A model generated the notes under the pieces. The model worked only from the letters and a program-made list of their open reading frames with translations. It was not told where the DNA came from and searched no databases. This document shows positions 55,619 through 64,000 of a DNA stretch of 64,000 nt, one piece after another. The stretch comes from Amblyomma americanum. Taxonomy: Eukaryota > Arthropoda > Arachnida > Ixodida > Ixodidae. The position numbers and the translations under genes are program-made. Each line of letters opens with the position of its first letter. Within the stretch, counting starts at the first letter, position 1. Where the stretch lies: NCBI RefSeq assembly GCF_052857255.1, contig NC_135497.1:179045745-179109744 (forward strand), read 5' to 3'.

Positions 55619-55710
55619 AAATTGTTTTTTGGGGAAAGGAAATGGCGCAGTATCTGTCTCACATCTCGGCGGACACCTGAACCGCGCCGTAAAGGAAGGG
55701 ATAAAAGAGG
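55619..55710 (-). mobile_element. tRNA-derived SINE, (ATT)n-tailed subfamily, 3' fragment
   Basis: Only the 3' module is present (plus strand: ATTGTTTTTTGGGGAAAGG, AATGGCGCAGTATCTGTC, GAACCGCGCCGTAA). The tRNA-like head is missing and no AAT tail is attached. Likely a 5'-truncated insertion. Confidence 0.85.
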
Positions 55711-57720
55711 GTCTGATCCCAATTTTCTTCTAAGCGCGTTAGTCTGGCTCCGAGATTTCCTCTTTCTCATCCTGCGCGTTCTTTATTCTATTTTTTTTCT
55801 GCCTATTCGTTGCAACCCATGCCTTCTTTCAGTCGCGAATAGATGTGCAAACAGGCTCTTTCCAGGAGCTCCACTTGATTCAATGCAACACCGTCACGTA
55901 TCTTCAAAAGCAGCCAGTCATAAATATTAACATTTCTTCCATTTACCTCCGCTCTCTACTTGCCCACCATGCTGGAGTTAAAACCGTTAAGAAGGTTCCA
56001 AACGAAGGAAACGCTCAGAAGTGGTGATCTCAACAGCCGCGCGATCCACAGACAGAGGCTCGGGTGTCACGAAACCCTATAGTTCCGCTCGCCCGAAACA
56101 TGCGCTGCGCAGCCCTGACGTGGATCTCATCGCCCATGCGCAGCCGTGTGTTCATATGTATGTCCGCGACAGCGCGTAATAGCCCAATCTCGCCGTTTCC
56201 TATAGGAGCGCCGCTCTTTCATCGCGCATGCGCTGTCCAACGTCATTCAGAAGGCGTGGCCTGCGCTCTTGCGGAGCTCTTCGTAAGGCGGTCGCTAATG
56301 CAGCTCCTTTTTCCTTTTTCTCTTCAATAACGATGGTCATTTACATTTTAACCACATGCGACAACACGTTATCGACCAAACGAATGGACACCTCGCACTG
56401 CCTTTTGGTTTTCCTGTTTTGTTTCCCCCTGCTGTGCTATAGCACTCGTTGAAAGGCGTAAGTAGTAACTGCACCGGTTACTTATTTAGTTTTCTGCCTA
56501 TGGTGAAGGCTGCCTTCCTAGCACTGCCCGCAGGTTTGCGCGCGCAAAAAAAAAAAAGGAAGAGCCCGCTGTGCGGCAGATACAAGGTGCTATTGACAAC
56601 GTTAATTTCTGTAACCTGTCCAGCATCTATTTCTCTTTTTATTTTTATTTCTCTTTTCCTCTCTCTGATGTTTTACTATTCATCCTCTTCATGATTTGCA
56701 ATGACTTCGAACGTAAACACAGAATTTTATGTGAACGCGATAGAAGTTAATGGCGGCCGCTATCTTTCTTCCGTCCCCCTTTTTTTTCACTTAAAACATC
56801 GAAAGGGCTCGCGGAAAGTAGTAGGGAGATCCATCATTATTTACTAATACACTCTGTCATCACGCCAAGGCGTAGTAACAGCGCACCCTGGGTGCCGCAC
56901 AAGTTTAAACTTGTCCTTCAAACTGCCCCGCGCACACACACATAGACACTCGCACAATTTGCCAAGCACAAGAAGAGAGAACAAAATAATATGCGCGGTG
57001 TCTCCAAGTGGCAGGAAATAATCAGTGACCTTCGAATCAGACCACCCGGACGTTCACGGTCCACGTACTGCAAAGCCATGACAAAGCTGGCAAGTACAAT
57101 GAAATGACCGGGAACACGGCAATTGACCTCGAGCGTTCTTATTTTCACTTCCTTTCTTGTGTGCAGAACTCGCACAATAATACCGGAATAAGAGTACTGG
57201 TAATGTTGCTCACTGGTATGGAACATCATTAAGAACTCGGCCATTTTAAGGCGACGCGAAAAGGCGACAAAATTGCGACATACCTACTTGAAATGAGAGC
57301 TAAACCGCCCGGCTTCATCAGTAGTTGCGGCTTTTGAGCTTTCATTTCCTGTAATAAATAGCAGTTTTACTTTAAGCCGAGAAACCAACACTGCATAAAA
57401 ACCACGCTGTTTGTCACATATTTCAGAAAACTGCAAAAAGAAAAAAAATGTATTCAAAAGTTGTCTTGACGCTCTATATTTCGTTCGCAAATTTAACTGC
57501 GTAAAGCAAGCTGAGTCGCAACGCTAAAACGAGTGTTGTTTTGTTATTTTTATCCAGTCAACGAAAAATAACTTGTTTTCAGCAATTTACCTTGAATGCT
57601 GACTTAGGTTTCTGCGCTGTCGCTGAAGCATAAATCGCGCATAGTCACCACAACGTAATTCACAGCAGGTGTTATCATAAACTCTGCCACATCTCCAAAC
57701 AAAAACTTTAATTAAAAAAA
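55711..57720. other. Unannotated DNA
   Basis: No feature recognised. Confidence 0.4.
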
Positions 57721-57723
57721 AAA

Positions 57724-57755
57724 ACGTTTCGGAGCCGGGTCGGCTCCTTCTTCAG
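57724..57755 (-). ncRNA. Hammerhead-like motif with canonical CTGANGA core
   Basis: Minus strand: CTGAAGA (57749-57755, matches CTGANGA exactly), helix II GGAGCC/GGCTCC with a GACCC loop (57731-57747), then GAAAC and GTT where GTC is usual, running into an A/T-rich tail (T11 on the minus strand). U is allowed at the cleavage position in hammerheads but is slower. I see no good helix I partner: the bases after GTT are all T. So the catalytic core is better kept than at 25141, while the outer helix is lost. Confidence 0.45.
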
Positions 57756-60700
57756 GGGCGACTGGGGGCAGTAGTTAGCGTGTTTAAGTATGCATGGCTC
57801 ACAGGTGGCCAGGAATATTCCAAAAACGTACGCCGAGCTTAATCACCTGTGATTTGTCAGCCGGTAATTAAGGAAACTGTGTTGCCTTAAGTAGTACAAC
57901 AATTGCCTACTGACGAGGTGGTAGTTGTTTATAACCATTTTGCACAGAAAACGTTATATGATAGGCGCGTTGCCCTATACTTGAGTACGTCGAAGCGTTT
58001 CAAAATTTGTGACTGTGGTGCAGAGACAAACATCCCACATCTAAGCCTTAGTTTTGGGGAACTACCGTTACCCTGGTGCCCTCCGTAACAGTGGCGTAGG
58101 CTCGCGAAGAAAACAACGTGATACCTTGAAGCGCACTGAAAGCATTCAAGAACTCTAGCAGCTAACACGCTGCCAGCGTAATTTCCACGAACACGCTCCT
58201 ACCGAAAATGGCACAGCTTTCTTGACTGCAGCTGTGCTAATCTCGCCCTAGGTGAAGGAAACTGAACTTCAAAGATTAATAATTTACATTTTATGCGCCT
58301 CTCAAGGACGCCTTCGATAGCAGCAGTGAGGCTTGGAAAGGATGATTCAGTTCCAAGTACCAACGGGTATATAAAAGTTAGATGACGTCGTCTTGTAGAG
58401 CATACTGCATTTATAACGAAGGTTCGATTAGAAAAGCAAGCGGCACATTGCGTAGCGTCCCAGCGCATCGAACGGAGACGTATTTAAGGGGAAGACGAAA
58501 GGGGATGGGGGTCGATCCAGATGTCACGCGGTCATTCGCTGCGAAGCAACGAAGCAATAGGGGGCATCAAAAAGATCGAAGTCAAGGAGGGATTGCCAGA
58601 GATTACGGCCACTGACATCGCAACGGTATTGCAACAGAGCTTCTGCGAGGAGGCGGAAAAATTAAAAAGAAACCAAACTGCGTAACAGACTTAAACGACG
58701 TCTTGTAAAGCGGATAATCGCATAATCGGTCGAGCAAACGCGCACACAGAACACTTTCCAATGTCAATGCGACAGGTGGATTTCCACGTCACCCGGCGGA
58801 AACTACAGAGAACAAAAGCGGATGCTGGCACGGCCTTGAGGCACAAGCCCTCGTGTAGGTACCGGGCGAAGAAAAATGGCTGCGACACGTCGGCGCTTTA
58901 CGATCGCCGCCGCCGCCGCTGAGAACCTTGTTGCTAAGCGCAGGGCACCATACATGCCCGACTAAACTTCGCTTCCCAAGGCTGTGACTTGAGTGGAGAG
59001 AAAGCTATTGCCTCGAAGCGTGGTATAAGATATCCCTTCACGGAGCGCATACCACTCGGTTCTTAAGTGTACAGTTCCCAATTTTTCAGACATCATGTAG
59101 TGTTTCTGGTCCACGTTCGCGGCGGCCGAGACAAAGGGGAGACCGAGCGGCGAGCGTGGCGCTCGCCGCGAACGCAGGAGATGCGCGCGGTTACGCGAGC
59201 GCATCCGTCGCAGGGACCCGCCGCGCCGGGGGCGCTTTCTTTTTCCGTGCCTGGGCGCGCAGGGCGCATCCGCAGCCTTGGATCGAGCGGCGCGCTTTTA
59301 TCGCTGCCACCGAAGGGCCTTTCCACGGGCGAAGCCGAGCACGCCACACGCGGCCCTCATCTGCCTGCGCCACCGTGCACCGGTACGGTGGCGGCGGTCG
59401 ACCCAGTTCGCGAGGCTCTGTTTGCATGTGGTGTAAGGTAGCCAGTTTCCGTTTCACTTTATCGATACCAGACACTCCGGCCTCGGGGCGCTGTCGGGAC
59501 TGGTATAGAAGCGTCCGCCGCCGTGCGCGCTTTCCACTGCTGCTTTATTTATTTATTTTTTCTCCTTCCAGAACACCGATCCGACGGCGAGATGCCGACA
59601 GGCGCAAGAAATCACCGCGTGCGGTCTGCGATCGAAGCCTCGCGTGTGCGTCACGCGCTCTCCGCTGTGCACAACGCCCACTGCGACACGCACGGGGGGT
59701 CAGCGCGGCCGGTCCCAGATTTAGACGGCAGCCGGTGACGACGCCACGCTCTCCTGTCGTCCCGAGCATCGAAAGCGCTCCGCTGCGAGACAGTATAGTA
59801 ACGAGCGTGTCTTAATGCCACGCCGTGCACATTGGCGAAAGCTCCTTACAGCTGCGACCCTCGCCGATATTGTGGGGCACCCGCCGCAGTGGCTCGCACG
59901 GGGTCAAGAATGCCGGTGCGGCACCGAAGCATATCCCGATCGCGATGAAATTGGCACTCGGGTGCGGCCATGCTGAGCTGTTTTAGCTCGTGCTACCGCG
60001 AATCCTAGTCTCTGAGACTAAAAAGCTAGGCCAAGGTAAAAAGTGGGCTTTTTTGTTGTTTGAATCCCGGCCTCAGAGCGGAGGAGCCGGTTGCACGCTC
60101 CTTGTCGATACAGCAGGAACTTAAGCTCACACTTCTTCGCTAATCCTCGTTGTGATATTAAGCGCTTCTTGAACCTTGAGACAGAACTACATTCTTGCCT
60201 TCACATCATGTCCGTCACATGGTCAAAGTACCCTGTATTTTTTCGTTTTATTTGTTTTTCCTCTCGCGCTGAACAAAAAGAAAAAAAAAAGTAAGCCTTG
60301 CGATACTGTCTGCCTCATCGTCGTATTTCCGCAACTTTAAAACAAAAGGGAAACAGAAGGACAAAGAGAGGCATTGAGCGGTGAAGAAAATTTGATTATC
60401 AAGCCGTATTCCTTCAGTAAGATTGCTGCATCAATCTTGCAATGTTGCGACCACAGAGACATCGCTGTCATATAGCGGGTGGCCCGTTGCTGCTATATTT
60501 CAGTCTAGTGCTACTGCTATATAATGCCAATGTACTACAAAGCGTCCATTAGTTAACAAAGCCCAGAAATAGAGACAGCATCAGGTGACACCATCGGTGG
60601 TTGTTTGAGCTACTCGCGCGATGTGATATAGTCATATGTCAAGTCCTTGTCGTCCCGATGTAGTTGAGTACGTTAGCTTAAACGCGCATATCGCCGTTAA

Positions 60701-62385
60701 CCAGAGCCAATATATGACCAAGTCGAGACGAATAAAACCTGCCAGAAAAAACGGCACCTTAAACACGCCTAATTGGAGTTTAAAATGGTGATGTAGTTGT
60801 ATTAAATATTGTGAATTTGTTACCAGCATTTTAGTTTCTCTAAGAGTTTCTTTGGACCCATTTTCCATGCTACAATACAGCCTTTGAAATAATGAAATAA
60901 GTAAAAAGGTAATAAATGACCAAAGGATAACCTATTAACCATATCATCATACCCCTCCAAGTTAATAAATTTATATGACAATTACTATGAACACTCGACT
61001 GTTTATGTTAACACAGTTCATATGGAAAGCTATATGACGATTGTTTTCGATTCTGTTCCGCTCACAACGTACGTTGCGCCGACTGATAGCTCCTGACAGT
61101 GGGGAAGGCGTGGCGTCGGTTGAGCCAGTGACGAAGGGCGAAAAGGATAGTACTGGAACAAATGAACATGGAATTGTCATATCAACCCTGCCCTGGCTAC
61201 ATTGCGAAATTGTGGAAAATAAAACAAAACTGAGTAATAAAGTGACACTGCGGAGAAATTGTATATCCATGGATTACCGCGTTCATCGCTGAAAAAACGA
61301 AAGAAAAAGCTTTTATTAGTTAGAGAAGGCAACAAAAAATTGCTCTCCACGAGCAAACTGCGTTGACAAGTCCATTTCTTGTTACGCGGATCTCCGACGC
61401 TGGGCTACTCTGCCATTCACTTCCATATGGCAATGACGGAGTCTTCTCGGTACTTTTCTGATTCCGCGAATTCCACACATTCTTCCACATATAAAAAGCG
61501 CCAGTCTGCACATTACTGAAGTTAACATAATTCACCCAAATAAACATATAGCTTGGTCACACTAAGCAAGTCAGGAACGAACAATGTGCTCTGTATAAGA
61601 CTCCGAGAAACTAGGTTCGCAGAACGAAACGCAGACCTCACCAAGGCAAGGTGACGGCCAAGGAAAATTGCAAACCGGTTTTATGGGGAAAAAAAATTTA
61701 ATTCAACATCGGATAGAAACTGGGATATTTGTTATTTCTATCTTAACGGTTTTGATGGAACATGCGTTCGATTTTTCCTCTCGTTTTTTACACCAAAATC
61801 TTGATGATGACATAAGTACATATTTATTTATTTTTTTTGCATTTGGTAACCTGAGTTACTCTGATGAAGCGGACAGGCCATAGATTTTTATTTATTTGAG
61901 TATTATTTTCTCAGTCCAACACCAGGTACGTACACCTGGAGCCACTTTGAGAGCGCGGGAAATAGAAACGGCGTGGCGATATGGGAAGCCAGAAGGGAAA
62001 AAAAAGTGTCTTAAAGTGCATGAAATGGAGTGAACGTGTTCTAGAGACTTTTAACTACAATTTCTGGAAGCATGTCCATAAGACTGTCTTTGATGTACCT
62101 TCAAACTGAAAAAAAAGTGGCAGTTTTGTAGTGGAACAGGATGTGAACCCTCTAATTTCAGAGCTGCAAAGGGGTTGCGCCACAAGACACAAACGTATGC
62201 AGCGATCCTGTTGCCGTCGGCGTGCTGCTTTGTGATTGTCTTTTTCGAGGAGCCTTTGATGACCGCCCCAGGCTGACGCCATCGAGTAGAGTGTGCTGGC
62301 CTCCGTCGTCTATAGGCAGTAGCATTGAAGAGGCCATAACTGGTACTGACGACGAAAATACATTGGGTATTTTGGCGGTGTCCGA
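57756..62385. other. Unannotated DNA, with a GC-rich block at 59093-59815
   Basis: No supported gene. The GC- and CpG-rich block 59093-59815 is open in several frames on both strands (up to 219 codons) with no recognisable motif. It may be a CpG island near a gene outside the window. Confidence 0.4.
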
Positions 62386-62387
62386 AT

Positions 62388-62418
<31 letters not shown>

Positions 62419-62421
62419 TTA
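62386..62421. repeat. (TTTA)n tail repeat of LINE
   Basis: About nine ATTT units, the 3' tail of the minus-strand LINE. Confidence 0.93.
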
Positions 62422-62654
62422 GCGATACTATCAGTCCGGTCAGGACCAAGATAGGAGCGATACAGGGTACAGATTACAAAGGCGGAACACGACAAACAAA
62501 ACACCAGCACCATCCAGTCGGTGCCAAGTTTTAACATATCAAAAAATGGAACTGACCTCTAAGCAACAAATAAAAATGCGCAAAAATATCGCTGCAACGA
62601 AACTGAAAACAATGTGAAAACACCATGCCCAACACAAATGCAAGGCGCATTATA

Positions 62655-63623
62655 TCAGGCACTATACCAACAATCACGAACTCCGGCAGAGAACACATCC
62701 ACACCCCATGCGAGCACCACATTCTCTGACAGTCTGTTCCATTCTCTCGCTGTGGACAGGAAGAAGGAATGCTTGTAGCAGTGCTTAGAAAACTTTTGTT
62801 CTTTTACGTGTCTGCAATGTTTACCCCGAGTGATACGTGAAGTAGTTTCGCTTATGTATTGCTGCTTATCGATATGTACCATGTTGTTCATAATCTTATA
62901 GAAAAGAATGAGTCTTTTTTGTTTCCGGCGACATTGAAGGGGGCGCAAGTTCGCTAAAGTGTAAAGTGGGCTTACCTGATCTTGTCTTCGGAAGCGAGAA
63001 TAGATAAAGCGAAGTGCACGTCGCTGCACTGGCTCCAGTTCAGCTGCAAGTGTTTGAGTGTAGGGATCCCACACCTCACACGCATATTCCATTATCGGGC
63101 GTACGAGCATCTTATAAGCCGTAAGTTTAGTATCCTGTGTAGCATGCTTAAGTGACCGCCTAATGAATCCTAATCTTTTATTTGCTTTAGCAACAATGTT
63201 ATGTACGTGAGTGTTCCAACGCAGGTCTGAAGTAATTGTCACTCCCAGGTATGTATATTCTGTTACTCGATTAAGTTTGTTTTCTTGTAATGAGTAGTCA
63301 AATTCGAGTGGCTGATGTTTGTGTGTGATTGTCATACATACTGTTTTACTGGGGTTTAAAGACATTTGCCACTTTCTACACCATTCGCTAATGTTGAGCA
63401 GGTAACCATTAAGCTTAACTTGATCTTCAACTGAATTAACATTAGTATAAATAATGCAATCGTCTGCAAATAATCTGGCCTTGATTTCTGAATCTTCAAT
63501 GAGGTCGTTTATGTAAACAAGAAACAATAACGGTCCGAGTACCGAGCCCTGTGGCACTCCCGATGTCACGTCACACACTTGGAATGCGCTCCCGTCAATA
63601 CTTACAAATTGCCTGCGGCCCAT
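62655..63623 (-). pseudogene. LINE reverse transcriptase, palm to C-terminus, uninterrupted
   Basis: RT motifs in order: TSGVPQGSVLGPLLFLVYIN (motif 4), ARLFADDCIIY (active site, F-A-D-D), WQMSLNPSKT (motif 6), YTYLGVTITSDLRWNTHV (motif 7), then thumb and C-terminal region with AYKMLVRPIMEYACEVWDP, LEPVQRRALRFI and STAREWNRLS. All of these are intact, but the N-terminal half of ORF2 (endonuclease and RT motifs 0-3) is absent, so the product would be inactive. The first codon is not a true start. Upstream of 63625 the sequence is unrelated. Confidence 0.92.
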
Positions 63624-63625
63624 TT

Positions 63626-64000
63626 CATTACTTTCCTGAAACAGGGCGATCCCGCTATCTTTGGGACAATCTCTGCGGTGGAGCGCGAAAGCGCCTAAAC
63701 CTAGTAATTCGGGGCCTAATAATCAGAACCTCGTTTTCCAAAGAGTTTCTTTCCTTCTACATTTCAATCATAGCACCACGGAGAACAGAACCACACCTAC
63801 TGACACACAACAACACGATTTCTTCTTGAAGTTTTATTTTGGAAATGAAAACGACTCGCGTTGTTTGAGACAAATGACACGCGAAAATTGGGCACCTAAA
63901 TTGATGTGCACAGGGTTCATGATGAACGTTATCCAAATCGGCCAACTTTCAGATGTGCGCAGGGAGTTATATACAAAATAACACTCAAATAGAAACATTT
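63626..64000. other. Unannotated DNA
   Basis: No feature recognised. Confidence 0.4.

Larger units (their letters stand above)
62386..63625 (-). mobile_element. CR1/Jockey-like LINE, 5'-truncated, young
   Basis: Minus strand: the RT C-terminal half as an uninterrupted frame (62655-63623), then a 3' UTR of about 235 bp and a terminal (AATA)n tail (plus strand TTTATTTATT at 62386-62421), as in CR1-type LINEs. The 5' end is cut at about 63625 within RT, as usual for target-primed insertion. The lack of any stop in 322 codons indicates a recent insertion. Confidence 0.9.

Overview
The window reads as intergenic DNA from an arthropod nuclear genome, most likely a hard (ixodid) tick. The main evidence is several tRNA-derived SINEs of the type described from ticks as Ruka (A/B-box head, then a body with conserved GGTGGTCGAAATT and CGTCTCTCATAG motifs). 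Long TA, CT, AAT and CTTT microsatellites and many LTR and non-LTR retroelement fragments support this. I found no host protein-coding exon, rRNA, tRNA gene, CRISPR array or prokaryotic feature that I can support. Almost every recognisable coding stretch belongs to a mobile element.

Layout. 1-3.8 kb: unannotated DNA with two old SINE remnants. 3.8-13.45 kb: a nested pair of LTR retrotransposons, both read on the minus strand. The outer one is a Ty3/gypsy element (3' LTR 3800-4389, integrase and RNase H 4432-5961, RT/protease 11564-13309, gag zinc knuckle running into a 100-N gap). It is split by a BEL/Pao element (5967-11558) whose insertion left a 5-bp target duplication, CCTCT. The BEL element has lost its primer-binding site and the start of gag and carries many stops and frameshifts. 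13.5-24.8 kb: dispersed repeats, a SINE, a near-perfect 322-bp palindrome (17241-17562) and a 650-bp foldback MITE (about 18941-19597). 24.8-27.3 kb: a TA microsatellite, an inverted repeat ending in a hammerhead-ribozyme-like motif, and a CR1/Jockey-like LINE fragment interrupted by a 932-bp hAT-like non-autonomous element with an 8-bp target duplication. 34.0-34.6 kb: two hammerhead-like motifs head to head between TA microsatellites. 36.8-40.1 kb: a decayed I-group LINE (minus) with endonuclease, RT and RNase H remains, followed at 41.15-41.5 kb by the 3' end of another LINE of similar type (plus). 42.9-57.8 kb: SINEs of two subfamilies, a CTTT microsatellite, a second copy of the dispersed repeat seen at 13.9 kb, and a third hammerhead-like site at 57.72 kb. 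62.4-63.6 kb: a 5'-truncated CR1/Jockey-like LINE with an uninterrupted 322-codon RT frame.

The parts do not form a pathway; they are layers of insertion. The order of events can be read in places: BEL/Pao after Ty3/gypsy, and hAT-like after LINE. The most unusual material is the set of compact hammerhead-like motifs (25141, 34296-34353 and 57724-57755). They resemble the small hammerhead variants associated with Penelope-like retrotransposons, yet no Penelope reverse transcriptase is visible here.
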